Part shown: piece after piece, positions 50,221 to 58,425 of the stretch | Numbering within the stretch: position 1 is the stretch's first letter | Layout of the letters: every line of letters begins with the position of its first letter | From: JAAFIP01 sp043774625 | GTDB taxonomy: Bacteria; Pseudomonadota; Gammaproteobacteria; Burkholderiales; Burkholderiaceae_C | Assembly: GCA_043774625.1 (NCBI GenBank) | Contig: JAYVTG010000017.1 | Location: forward strand, 1-64,000 | Length of the DNA: 64,000 bases | Reading direction: 5' to 3' | Notes under the pieces: model-generated | The model's database searches: none | Told to the model about the DNA's origin: nothing | What the model saw: the letters and a program-made list of their open reading frames with translations, nothing else | Position numbers and translations under genes: made by a program

Positions 50221-50942
50221 GATCTGAATATCCTGGAGTATTGGGTTTCGTGTTGCGCCGACAAAATAGCCAGCATGGGGCTAAAAGCTTGGCGTTCGCT
50301 CTCAGCCAAGCGCATGGCATGGCTCACTGCGGCAGGAATTTCATGATGCAATCGTTGCAAAATGCGTTGCCCAGCGCCTTGGCCTAAAGGTACCGCTTTG
50401 ATAGCGGCTTGCATCATGTTTTCTGCCCAACCGAAGGCAAAAGCCAGCAAACATTCGCGTACAGGGGCCAAGGTGTCTGCCGCCGCGCTAGAGAAGGCGA
50501 TGGGGTAGGTGATGTCGTTTACTTGATCCGATACTGCATGGCTGATACTCTTGCGCCAGGCCATGAACGAGCTACCCATCTGCAAAGTTTGCAAACGAAA
50601 TTCTGCGCTTTCGCGGGTCTGCAAAATCCAGTCGTTCAATTCTCGCAGGCGTGGCATGTCGCCGCGTTGCCAAGCAGGTATGGCTTTGGCCATCACAGCC
50701 AAGTCACCTCGCGAAAGACTCAAGTACAGTTGATCCACGAGCCAGTCAGACGCTACAGATTCAGTAGCTACTCGCGTACTTTCCACGCTGGCTTCAAGCC
50801 CTTCTGAGTAAGAAAACCCACCTACGGGCAACGCTGGAGATGCGAGCCAGATGAGCTGCAACAACGCCGTTGCAGGCAAAGGTGCATGGCCAAATTTTGA
50901 AGTGCTGGCACGTGGCTTGCGTACGATGAACCTACGCGTCAT
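50217..50942 (-). CDS. ureF: urease accessory protein UreF
   Basis: Part of the UreD-UreF-UreG complex for nickel insertion. LIWLASPALPVGGFSYSEGLEASVE, YLSLSRGDLAVMAKA and the C-terminal AVPLGQGAGQRILQRL are typical; 241 residues. EASVESTRVATESVASDWL is encoded by an antisense copy of the dispersed repeat, in a loop that varies in the family. Overlaps ureE and ureG by 4 bp each. Confidence 0.95.
   Translation of the reverse strand: MTRRFIVRKPRASTSKFGHAPLPATALLQLIWLASPALPVGGFSYSEGLEASVESTRVATESVASDWLVDQLYLSLSRGDLAVMAKAIPAWQRGDMPRLRELNDWILQTRESAEFRLQTLQMGSSFMAWRKSISHAVSDQVNDITYPIAFSSAAADTLAPVRECLLAFAFGWAENMMQAAIKAVPLGQGAGQRILQRLHHEIPAAVSHAMRLAESERQAFSPMLAILSAQHETQYSRIFRS
50752..50793 (+). repeat. 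dispersed repeat inside ureF
   Basis: GCTACAGATTCAGTAGCTAC followed by TCGCGTACTTTCCACGCTGGCT. Antisense to ureF and read through as SVESTRVATESVA. Confidence 0.75.
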
Positions 50943-51478
50943 GGTGAGTGGGCATGCCGGTGACCATCGCCATGCTGGTGCGTTGCATGTACGCCTGCAT
51001 GCGCGCGGCTGTGGTCATGTCCATTGCTGCTGTACGCCCCTGCTTCGGGTTCAAATGCTTCGGTCACGTCTTTCACAATCAAATGCATGGCACGCAACAT
51101 ATCGGCCAGCACATGGTCAGATTCAATTTTTAAATGATCGGGTTTCAATTCAATCTGCACATGTCGGTTACCCAAGTGGTAAGCAGCACGAATCAAATCG
51201 TATGGCGTGCCGTGGTCACGGCAATAGGTAATGTGCAATACCCGTTGCGGTGCAGCTACGACCTTTACCAACGAACCATCTTCAGCCACCAGCACATCGC
51301 CCCCACGCACTGTTGTGCCACGCGGCAAAAAAACGCCAAGCTGCCGTCCAGCGGAGTCGGTACAGTCAAAACGGCTTTTTTGCCGCACATCCCAGTCCAG
51401 CTCTACTATGGTGGCGCGTTTGACTAACACGGGTGCAAGCCCTGCGCCTTGGGACACCAGTTTGGAGGTTTGAATCAT
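50939..51478 (-). CDS. ureE: urease nickel chaperone UreE
   Basis: Delivers nickel to the UreDFG complex. The N-terminal domain (RATIVELDWDVRQKSRFDCTDSAGRQLGVFLPRGTTVRGGD), the metal-binding C-domain (GNRHVQIELKPDHLKIESDHVL) and a His-rich tail (HDHSRAHAGVHATHQHGDGHRHAH) are all visible. 179 residues. It overlaps ureF by 4 bp and is 9 bp downstream of ureC. Confidence 0.96.
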   Translation of the reverse strand: MIQTSKLVSQGAGLAPVLVKRATIVELDWDVRQKSRFDCTDSAGRQLGVFLPRGTTVRGGDVLVAEDGSLVKVVAAPQRVLHITYCRDHGTPYDLIRAAYHLGNRHVQIELKPDHLKIESDHVLADMLRAMHLIVKDVTEAFEPEAGAYSSNGHDHSRAHAGVHATHQHGDGHRHAHSP

Positions 51479-51487
51479 GTCGGCAGT

Positions 51488-53233
51488 TTAGAACAAGAAG
51501 TAGCGCTGCGTCATCGGCAAAGTTACCGCAGGCTCACAAGTCAGCAACACTCCGTCAGCGCGCACAGCGTAGCTTTGGGCGTCGATTTCCATCATGGGCA
51601 GATAGTGGTTGTGTACCATATGGGTTTTATTGACGCTCCGAATGTTTTTGACGGCGCTTAGGTGTTTTTGCAGACCAAAACGTTCACCTACGCCAGCAGC
51701 CATGCCTGCTTGCGACAGGAAGGTGATCGACGATTTATGCAGCGAGCAGCCATAGCTGCCAAACATGGGGCGGTAGTGCACGGGTTGGGGTGTTGGGATA
51801 CTGGCACTCGGGTCGCCCATGGCGGCCATAGCGATGGTGCCGCCTTTCAAGATAATTGCAGGTTTAACGCCGAAGAACGCGGGCTTCCACACCACCAGGT
51901 CTGCCCATTTACCCGCTTCTATGCTGCCCACTTCATGCGATATGCCGTGCGCAATAGCCGGGTTGATCGTCAATTTGGCAATGTAGCGTTTGACGCGAAA
52001 GTTGTCGTTACGATCGGTGTCGCCTGGTAGTTTGCCGCGCTGGAGTTTCATCTTGCTGGCGGTCTGCCACGTGCGTATCACCACCTCGCCCACGCGGCCC
52101 ATGGCTTGGCTGTCGCTACTCATCATGCTGATAGCGCCCAGGTCGTGCAAGATGTCTTCGGCGGCAATCGTTTCTTTGCGAATACGGCTCTCGGCAAACG
52201 CCAGGTCTTCGGCAATGCCCGCGTCCAGGTGGTGGCACACCATCAGCATGTCTACATGCTCGTCCAGCGTGTTCACCGTGTAGGGCATGGTGGGGTTGGT
52301 GCTGCTTGGCAAAAAGTTTTTTTCGCCGACCACTCGCAAGATGTCTGGCGCATGGCCGCCGCCAGCGCCTTCGGTATGAAAGGCGCAGATGCTGCGTCCT
52401 TTGGTTGCTGCAATGGTGTTTTCAACAAAACCCGATTCGTTCAGCGTATCGGAATGTATGGCGACTTGAATGTCGGTCAACTCAGCCACATCCAGGCAGT
52501 TGCTGATGGCCGCAGGCGTGGTGCCCCAGTCCTCGTGCAGTTTCAGGCCTATCGCACCTGCGTTCACCTGTTCGTGCAGGGCAGCGGGCAGGGCGGCATT
52601 GCCTTTGCCCATAAAACCCAGATTCATCGGGAAAGCATCTGCGGCTTGCAGCATGCGTTCCATATGCCAGGCACCGGGCGTGCAGGTGGTGGCAAAGGTG
52701 CCCGTAGCAGGCCCCGTGCCGCCACCAAACATGGTGGTAATGCCGCTAGCCAGTGCCGCTTCAATCTGCTGTGGGCAGATGAAGTGGATGTGTGAGTCGA
52801 TACCGCCCGCCGTGACGATGTTGCCTTCGCAGCTAATGACTTCTGTGCCGGGGCCAATGATGATGTCGACGCCGCTTTGCGTGTCGGGGTTGCCCGCTTT
52901 GCCAACAGCTACAATCCGACCGTTTTTCAAGCCGATATCCGCCTTGACAATACCCCAATGGTCGATGATGAGGGCATTGGTCATTACGGTGTCCACAGCA
53001 CCACCAGTGCCGTCTTGCAATGCCGCACCTTCATGTCGCGTACGTTGCGACTGAGCCATACCGTCGCGGATAGTCTTTCCGCCGCCAAACTTAACTTCTT
53101 CGCCGTGACTGCCAGCGGCCAGTGTGTAGTCCTTTTCCACTTCAATAATCAAGTCCGTGTCTGCCAAGCGAACGCGGTCGCCCACCGTGGGGCCAAAGAT
53201 TTCGGCGTAAGCACGTCTTCCGATCGTGGCCAT
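51488..53233 (-). CDS. ureC: urease alpha subunit UreC
   Basis: The catalytic subunit (581 residues) that hydrolyses urea to ammonia and carbamate. Nickel ligands in GGIDSHIHFICPQQ, the carbamylated Lys in IGLKLHEDWG, the nickel/flap region MVCHHLD, and FTCEP-like LLTCEPA near the end are kept, so it should be active. Its ATG overlaps the ureB stop by one base (TGATG). Confidence 0.98.
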   Translation of the reverse strand: MATIGRRAYAEIFGPTVGDRVRLADTDLIIEVEKDYTLAAGSHGEEVKFGGGKTIRDGMAQSQRTRHEGAALQDGTGGAVDTVMTNALIIDHWGIVKADIGLKNGRIVAVGKAGNPDTQSGVDIIIGPGTEVISCEGNIVTAGGIDSHIHFICPQQIEAALASGITTMFGGGTGPATGTFATTCTPGAWHMERMLQAADAFPMNLGFMGKGNAALPAALHEQVNAGAIGLKLHEDWGTTPAAISNCLDVAELTDIQVAIHSDTLNESGFVENTIAATKGRSICAFHTEGAGGGHAPDILRVVGEKNFLPSSTNPTMPYTVNTLDEHVDMLMVCHHLDAGIAEDLAFAESRIRKETIAAEDILHDLGAISMMSSDSQAMGRVGEVVIRTWQTASKMKLQRGKLPGDTDRNDNFRVKRYIAKLTINPAIAHGISHEVGSIEAGKWADLVVWKPAFFGVKPAIILKGGTIAMAAMGDPSASIPTPQPVHYRPMFGSYGCSLHKSSITFLSQAGMAAGVGERFGLQKHLSAVKNIRSVNKTHMVHNHYLPMMEIDAQSYAVRADGVLLTCEPAVTLPMTQRYFLF

Positions 53234-53538
53234 CAGAGTTTTCCTTGGACTAAACCGTTAAATCCATAGACGATGCGATCACCCGCAAAGTCCACCAGTT
53301 CCACCGTGCGCTGCTGGCCTGGTTCAAAGCGGATAGCCAAGCCGCTGGCGATGTTCAGGCGCATGCCGCGCGCAGCCACACGGTCAAAGTCCAGTGCGCC
53401 ATTGGTTTCTGCAAAATGGTAGTGCGAACCAACCTGGATGGGGCGATTGCTGGCATTCTTTACCAGCACAATCACGGTGCGTCGTCCCACATTCAATGTG
53501 TGCTCGCCATCATCCACCAGTAGCTCACCCGGAATCAT
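53233..53538 (-). CDS. ureB: urease beta subunit UreB
   Basis: Structural subunit, 101 residues: MIPGELLVDDGEHTLNVGRRTVIVLVKNASNRPIQVGSHYHFAETN...FDRVAARGMRLNIASGLAIRFEPGQQRTVELVDFAG. Starts inside a 4-bp overlap with the small membrane protein gene and overlaps ureC by one base. Confidence 0.97.
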   Translation of the reverse strand: MIPGELLVDDGEHTLNVGRRTVIVLVKNASNRPIQVGSHYHFAETNGALDFDRVAARGMRLNIASGLAIRFEPGQQRTVELVDFAGDRIVYGFNGLVQGKL

Positions 53539-53720
53539 TTACCACCCCGGCTCAGCCAGATCGCAAGCGCCACCATGGCGCCCAGAACCACAAAACCCCA
53601 GGCATCGGTCGCATGTCCGTGTAACCCGCTCACACCATGCCCTTGGTGAGCAAAAGCGCCATTTGCCAGCGTAGATATTGCGCAAGCAGCTATTAATTTT
53701 GTAGTAGACAGGTATTTCAT
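53535..53720 (-). CDS. small His-rich membrane protein within the urease operon
   Basis: A 61-residue protein starting at ATG 53720, with GGAG 6 nt upstream. N-terminal signal-like segment KLIAACAISTLANGAFA is followed by a His/Gly stretch (HQGHGVSGLHGHATDA) and a C-terminal transmembrane helix (WGFVVLGAMVALAIWLS). It lies between ureA and ureB, overlapping ureB by 4 bp. The His-rich periplasmic segment could bind nickel; this is inference. The signal segment is encoded by a dispersed repeat copy. Not a HupE/UreJ permease (too short). Confidence 0.7.
   Translation of the reverse strand: MKYLSTTKLIAACAISTLANGAFAHQGHGVSGLHGHATDAWGFVVLGAMVALAIWLSRGGK
53665..53706 (-). repeat. dispersed repeat encoding a signal peptide in the urease operon
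   Basis: GCCAGCGTAGATATTGCGCA followed by AGCAGCTATTAATTTTGTAGTA. Sense to the small gene, translated as TTKLIAACAISTLANG. Confidence 0.85.
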
Positions 53721-53766
53721 CAAACGCTCCATTTCAGGACAAGCTGGATGTATCAATTTTCAGAAT

Positions 53767-54069
53767 CTATTGGATCGGTTGGTGTACGGTCACCAGTTTG
53801 GTGCCATCGGGAAAAGTGGCTTCCACCTGAATATCCGGAATCATTTCGGCAATGCCATCCATGACATCCAAACGGGTCAGCACGTTGCGGCCTTCGCTCA
53901 TCAGTTGCGCTACGGTTTTTCCGTCACGCGCACCTTCCATCACGTAGGCACTGATGAGTGCAATCGCTTCCGGGTAATTGAGCTTGAGGCCACGCGCCTT
54001 GCGCCTCTCGGCTAACAGACTGGCGGTGAAGATCAGCAATTTGTCTTTTTCGCGGGGGGTAAGTTCCAT
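53767..54069 (-). CDS. ureA: urease gamma subunit UreA
   Basis: 100-residue structural subunit: MELTPREKDKLLIFTASLLAERRKARGLKLNYPEAIALISAYVMEGARDGKTVAQLMSEG. I start at this ATG (54069), matching the family length; the frame is open to 54138 without conserved residues. First gene of the urease operon, with a sigma-54-type promoter just upstream. Confidence 0.97.
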   Translation of the reverse strand: MELTPREKDKLLIFTASLLAERRKARGLKLNYPEAIALISAYVMEGARDGKTVAQLMSEGRNVLTRLDVMDGIAEMIPDIQVEATFPDGTKLVTVHQPIQ

Positions 54070-54093
54070 GGTGTTTTTATTGCTTGCCGTTGA

Positions 54094-54110
54094 TGCGCCA
54101 TTGTGATGCA
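54094..54110. promoter_or_regulatory. NtrC-like site 1
   Basis: TGCGCCATTGTGATGCA fits TGCACC-N5-GGTGCA with two mismatches. It overlaps the predicted ureA transcription start, so it may be fortuitous or repressive. Confidence 0.35.
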
Positions 54111-54122
54111 ACTCTCGTGCCT
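54107..54122 (-). promoter_or_regulatory. sigma-54-type promoter of ureA
   Basis: Minus strand AGGCACGAGAGTTGCA matches the -24/-12 consensus TGGCACG-N4-TTGCA at all but the first base. Transcription would start near 54095, about 25 nt before the ureA ATG. Confidence 0.7.
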
Positions 54123-54149
54123 GTGCAAAGTTGTGCATTCAGATTTTTG

Positions 54150-54166
54150 TGCATTGCTTTGGTGCG
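54150..54166. promoter_or_regulatory. NtrC-like site 2
   Basis: TGCATTGCTTTGGTGCG fits TGCACC-N5-GGTGCA with three mismatches and lies between the two divergent sigma-54 promoters, a position from which an enhancer-binding protein could serve both. Confidence 0.4.
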
Positions 54167-54269
54167 AGTACTGCAATCTTATGTAGGCCTCAAGACGTTT
54201 ATGCACTGATTTGAAGTATCGATGAGGGAATACGCTAGCACGCAAGCTGTGTAACCACCATGAACAAGT

Positions 54270-54285
54270 TGGCACAGGAGTTGCA
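54270..54285 (+). promoter_or_regulatory. sigma-54-type promoter of urtA
   Basis: TGGCACAGGAGTTGCA matches TGGCACG-N4-TTGCA at every conserved base but one, with correct -24/-12 spacing. The predicted start is near 54297, 47 nt before the urtA ATG. Confidence 0.75.
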
Positions 54286-54343
54286 GACAACCTGTAGATC
54301 AATCCCGATCTTTATCTCAACACACACTATCGGAGCAATTCTA

Positions 54344-55612
54344 ATGAACCGTCGCGGAACACTCAAAACTCTGACCGCCTCTATGGCTGTAGGTCTGGTC
54401 ATGAGCACTGCTGCTTACGCGCAAGCCGGTGGCACTATCAAAGTAGGCATCTTGCACAGCCTGTCTGGCACTATGGCCATTTCTGAAACCGTACTGAAAG
54501 ACACCGTGCTGATGGCGATCGATGAGATCAATGCCAAGGGCGGCGTACTGGGTAAAAAGCTCGAACCTGTCATCGTGGACCCAGCGTCTAACTGGCCTTT
54601 GTTTGCCGAAAAAACCAAGCAATTGCTCGGTCAAGACAAGGTTTCCGTCATCTTCGGCTGCTGGACTTCTGTGTCGCGCAAGTCGGTGTTGCCAGTGGTG
54701 GAAGAAATGAACGGTCTGCTGTTCTACCCAGTGCAATATGAAGGTGAAGAGCTGTCCAAAAACGTGTTTTACACAGGTGCCGCTCCCAACCAGCAAGCCA
54801 TTCCCGCGGTAGACTATTTGATGAGCAAAGAAGGCGGTGGTGCCAAGCGCTGGGTGCTCTTGGGCACAGACTATGTGTACCCACGCACCACCAACAAAAT
54901 CTTGCGCGCCTACCTCAAGAGCAAGGGTGTAAAAGACACAGACATCGACGAAAAATACACGCCGTTTGGCCACTCTGACTACCAAACCATTGTGGCTGAT
55001 GTGAAAAAATTCTCTGCTGGTGGCAAAACGGCAGTGGTGTCTACCATCAACGGCGACTCCAACGTACCTTTCTACAAAGAACTGGGTAACGCAGGTTTGA
55101 AAGCCAAGGATGTTCCCGTGGTGGCTTTTAGCGTAGGCGAAGAAGAGCTACGCGGTGTGGACACCAAGCCTTTGGTGGGCCACCTGGCTGCCTGGAACTA
55201 TTTCCAATCGATCAAGAACCCCACCAACGACGCTTTTATCAAGAAGTGGGCTACATACGCTAAAGACAAGAAAATCGCTGGTCATATGGACAAGGCTTTG
55301 ACCAATGACCCCATGGAAGCGACCTACATCGGTATCAACATGTGGAAGCAGGCAGTTGAAAAAGCCAAGTCCACCGACACTGATAAAGTGATCGTAGCCA
55401 TGGCTGGCCAAACCTTCACGGCACCTAGCGGCATTACCAGCAAGATGGACGAGAAGAACCATCACTTGCACAAGAGCGTGTTCATCGGCGAGGTGAAAGC
55501 CGATGGCCAGTTCAACGTGGTGTGGAAGACGTCCGGCCCTGTGAAAGCCAAGCCATGGTCACCGTACATCGAAGGTAACGACAAGAAGCCCGACGAGCCT
55601 GCCAAGAAGTAA
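54344..55612 (+). CDS. urtA: urea ABC transporter substrate-binding protein UrtA
   Basis: A 422-residue periplasmic binding protein. Signal peptide: LTASMAVGLVMSTAAYAQA, with an N-terminal RR. GGTIKVGILHSLSGTMAISE, VIFGCWTSVSRKSVLPVVEE, NGLLFYPVQYEGEE and GHLAAWNYFQSI are UrtA hallmarks. Start at ATG 54344 after CGGAGC; the frame is open upstream but lacks conservation. First gene of urtABCDE. Confidence 0.95.
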   Translation: MNRRGTLKTLTASMAVGLVMSTAAYAQAGGTIKVGILHSLSGTMAISETVLKDTVLMAIDEINAKGGVLGKKLEPVIVDPASNWPLFAEKTKQLLGQDKVSVIFGCWTSVSRKSVLPVVEEMNGLLFYPVQYEGEELSKNVFYTGAAPNQQAIPAVDYLMSKEGGGAKRWVLLGTDYVYPRTTNKILRAYLKSKGVKDTDIDEKYTPFGHSDYQTIVADVKKFSAGGKTAVVSTINGDSNVPFYKELGNAGLKAKDVPVVAFSVGEEELRGVDTKPLVGHLAAWNYFQSIKNPTNDAFIKKWATYAKDKKIAGHMDKALTNDPMEATYIGINMWKQAVEKAKSTDTDKVIVAMAGQTFTAPSGITSKMDEKNHHLHKSVFIGEVKADGQFNVVWKTSGPVKAKPWSPYIEGNDKKPDEPAKK

Positions 55613-55635
55613 CTGGCACAGCGCTAACCCAACCT

Positions 55636-55669
55636 GGGCGTGGTGCGCTTGTGTGCACCACGCCCTTTT
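55636..55669 (+). terminator. terminator/attenuator between urtA and urtB
   Basis: GGGCGTGGTGC (55636-55646) pairs with GCACCACGCCC (55655-55665), followed by TTTTCTT. Partial termination here would explain more binding protein than permease, as in many ABC operons. Confidence 0.8.
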
Positions 55670-55696
55670 CTTGCCTGCAGACTCTTAGTGATCCAG

Positions 55697-57271
55697 ATGC
55701 ATATTTCAAAAATACTACTAATTGCTCTGCTTTTAATAGCTGGTCGCGCATATTCCATAACGCCTGATGAGGCAAAAGCTATCGCCATAGGCGAAAGTGA
55801 TGCCCGTATTGAGGCGCTCAACAAAGCGTTGGTAAATGCGGATGATAAAACCGCGGCCTTCATCCAGGCCCTCGCAGATGATGCGGTAAAGGTGGCGGGC
55901 GACAAAATCTTCATCGTCAAAGACGGCAAAGCCACCGACCCTGTCACGGGCGCTGAAGTAAAGCTTCCACTTTATGCGGAAGACGTGATCAGCAACAACC
56001 GTATGCGCAGTGAGCTGGAGACGGCACAGGCTGCGTTAAAGTTATTCAATAAAGACGTGGGCGTGCGCAGCGAGGCCATTGCGTCCTTGTTGAAAGATCC
56101 TGACGAATCGCGTTTGCCACTTCTGGACAAAGCACTGGCAGCTGAAACCAATTCTGGTTTGAAAGAACAACTTGTACTGGCTCGCGCGGGTTCCATGCTC
56201 GGCTCTGCGGACAAAGCCAATCGCCTGGAGGCAGCCAAGGCGTTAGCCAGCAGCAAAAACCCAGCTACACAAATGCTTCTGAACGACCGTCTGAAAAGCG
56301 AAACCGAAGCTGACGTGAAAGCGCAGTTACAAGCATCGCTCAGTCAGATTCAATCCACACTGGGTTTGGGCGAAAAGCTCGGTGTGATGTTTACAGGCTT
56401 AAGCTTGGGCTCCATTCTGTTATTGGCCGCATTGGGCCTGGCCATCACCTATGGGCTGATGGGTGTAATCAATATGGCGCATGGCGAGTTGATCATGGTC
56501 GGTGCATACGCTACCTATGTTGTGCAAAACCTGTTCAAGGTGTACTTGCCAAGTGCGTTTGATTGGTATTTGGTAGCGGCCATTCCTGTGGCTTTTACGG
56601 CTGCATCGCTGGTAGGCGCGGCACTTGAGCGTAGCGTGATTCGCTTCTTGTATGGTCGTCCACTGGAAACCTTGCTCGCTACCTGGGGTATTAGCTTAAT
56701 GCTGATGCAACTGGTGCGCAGTATTTTTGGTGCACAAAACGTGGGTGTAGAAAACCCAGCGTGGATGAGCGGTGGTTATGCCTTGCTGCCAAACCTTACG
56801 TTGCCCTATAACCGCTTGGGCATTATCGTATTTGCTGTGCTGGTGCTGGCTGGGGTGGCTGCACTCATAAGCAAAACCCGTCTGGGGCTTTTTGTACGCG
56901 GCGTCACGCAAAACCGTGCTATTGCGTCGTGTATGGGGGTGAACACTGCCCGCATCGACACTTATGCCTTTGCTTTGGGTTCGGGCATTGCGGGGTTAGC
57001 TGGATGCGCATTGAGCCAAGTGGGCAATGTCGGGCCAGACCTGGGGCAAAACTATATCGTCGATTCATTCATGGTGGTCGTATTGGGCGGAGTAGGCCAA
57101 TTGGCGGGCACGGTATATGCCGCCCTAGGCTTGGGTGTTTTAAACAAAGTTCTTGAAGGCTGGGCGGGTGCCGTGCTGGCTAAAATCGCCGTCCTCGTCT
57201 TCATTATTATATTTATCCAAAAACGCCCACAAGGTATTTTTGCGATGAAGGGCAGGAGTGCGGAAGCATGA
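55697..57271 (+). CDS. urtB: urea ABC transporter permease UrtB
   Basis: A 524-residue protein with a signal-like N-terminus (ILLIALLLIAGRAYS), a ~190-residue periplasmic helical domain typical of UrtB (DEAKAIAIGESDARIEALNKAL), and a LivH-type permease (SLGSILLLAALGLAITYGLMGVINMAHGELIMVGAY). The leader overlaps a dispersed repeat. Start at ATG 55697. Overlaps urtC by 4 bp. Confidence 0.94.
   Translation: MHISKILLIALLLIAGRAYSITPDEAKAIAIGESDARIEALNKALVNADDKTAAFIQALADDAVKVAGDKIFIVKDGKATDPVTGAEVKLPLYAEDVISNNRMRSELETAQAALKLFNKDVGVRSEAIASLLKDPDESRLPLLDKALAAETNSGLKEQLVLARAGSMLGSADKANRLEAAKALASSKNPATQMLLNDRLKSETEADVKAQLQASLSQIQSTLGLGEKLGVMFTGLSLGSILLLAALGLAITYGLMGVINMAHGELIMVGAYATYVVQNLFKVYLPSAFDWYLVAAIPVAFTAASLVGAALERSVIRFLYGRPLETLLATWGISLMLMQLVRSIFGAQNVGVENPAWMSGGYALLPNLTLPYNRLGIIVFAVLVLAGVAALISKTRLGLFVRGVTQNRAIASCMGVNTARIDTYAFALGSGIAGLAGCALSQVGNVGPDLGQNYIVDSFMVVVLGGVGQLAGTVYAALGLGVLNKVLEGWAGAVLAKIAVLVFIIIFIQKRPQGIFAMKGRSAEA
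55723..55764 (+). repeat. dispersed repeat encoding the UrtB leader
   Basis: TGCTCTGCTTTTAATAGCTG followed by GTCGCGCATATTCCATAACGCC. Sense, in the LIA frame: LLLIAGRAYSITP. Confidence 0.7.
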
Positions 57272-58425
57272 AAAATTCAGCGCCCACCACTTCTGCACCT
57301 GTTGTGGCATTTAGCTTACCAGCACCTGCACCTCTACTCACTCGCAAGGCATGGATTCTGCTTTTGATAGCACTTTGCGCAGTATCCGTGCTGGCGCCAG
57401 TGCTGAATCTGTGGGTTCCGGCGGAAAGCGCGTTCCACATAAGCGACTTCGCCATCAATCTGATAGGCAAGATCATGTGTTACGCCATCTGCGCGCTGGC
57501 GATGGATTTGATTTGGGGTTACACCGGTATCTTGTCACTGGGTCACGGTTTATTTTTTGCATTGGGCGGCTACGCCATGGGCATGTATTTAATGCGTCAG
57601 ATCGGCCTGGAGGGTAACTACAAAAGCCTGCTGCCCGACTTCATGGTCTTCCTCGATTGGAAGACGTTGCCTTGGTCGTGGGTTTTCTCGGACAGTTTCG
57701 TCGTACAAATGCTTTTCGTCGTTCTTGCACCCGGTTTGTTGGCACTGGTATTTGGCTTTTTCGCCTTCCGCTCACGCATCAAAGGGGTATATTTCTCTAT
57801 CATCACCCAGGCGTTGACGTATGCCGCCATGTTGTTGTTCTTTCGCAATGAAACCGGCTTTGGCGGTAACAACGGTTTTACCGACTTCAAACGCATTCTG
57901 GACACTGCTATTGCCACGCCCAATACGCGCATGGTGCTGTTTGTGTTGACGGGTTTGACGCTCCTGGGCTTCTATTTATTTGCCCGCTGGCTGGTGCAAA
58001 GCAAGTTTGGCCGTGTGTTGCAGGCCATTCGTGATGCAGAAAGCCGCGTCATGTTTTCGGGCTACAACCCGGTCGTTTACAAGCTCACTATCTGGGTTAT
58101 TTCCGCTGTAATGTGTGGTGTGGCCGGCGCGTTGTATGTGCCGCAAGTAGGCATCATCAACCCGAGCGAAATGTCGCCTGCCAATTCGATTGAAATTGCC
58201 ATTTGGGCGGCCGTCGGTGGTCGTGCAACTTTAATTGGCCCAATTGTGGGTGCGTTTTTAGTCAACGGTGCCAAGAGCTGGTTTACGGTGGCTTTTCCAG
58301 AATATTGGCTGTATTTTTTGGGTGCCATCTTCATAGCTGTTACGCTGTATTTGCCGCAAGGCATTGCAGGTCTGATGCGCAAATTGACCATTAAAAAATC
58401 GTCGAGTGAGGAGGGTAGGGTATGA
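57268..58425 (+). CDS. urtC: urea ABC transporter permease UrtC
   Basis: A 385-residue LivM-type permease: CYAICALAMDLIWGYTGILSLGHGLFFALGGYAMGMYL, GFGGNNGFTDFKRIL, and the C-terminal AIWAAVGGRATLIGPIVGAFLVNGAKSWF. The first membrane helix, AWILLLIALCAVSVLAPVL, is encoded across a dispersed repeat copy. Starts in a 4-bp overlap with urtB. Confidence 0.95.
   Translation: MKNSAPTTSAPVVAFSLPAPAPLLTRKAWILLLIALCAVSVLAPVLNLWVPAESAFHISDFAINLIGKIMCYAICALAMDLIWGYTGILSLGHGLFFALGGYAMGMYLMRQIGLEGNYKSLLPDFMVFLDWKTLPWSWVFSDSFVVQMLFVVLAPGLLALVFGFFAFRSRIKGVYFSIITQALTYAAMLLFFRNETGFGGNNGFTDFKRILDTAIATPNTRMVLFVLTGLTLLGFYLFARWLVQSKFGRVLQAIRDAESRVMFSGYNPVVYKLTIWVISAVMCGVAGALYVPQVGIINPSEMSPANSIEIAIWAAVGGRATLIGPIVGAFLVNGAKSWFTVAFPEYWLYFLGAIFIAVTLYLPQGIAGLMRKLTIKKSSSEEGRV
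57361..57395 (+). repeat. dispersed repeat in the first UrtC helix
   Basis: CTTTTGATAGCACTTTGCGC followed by AGTATCCGTGCTGGC. Sense, LIA frame: LLIALCAVSVLA. Confidence 0.6.

Noticed and set aside
53535..53720. HupE/UreJ nickel permease
   Set aside because: Only 61 residues with one C-terminal helix; the permease family has about 190 residues and several helices.
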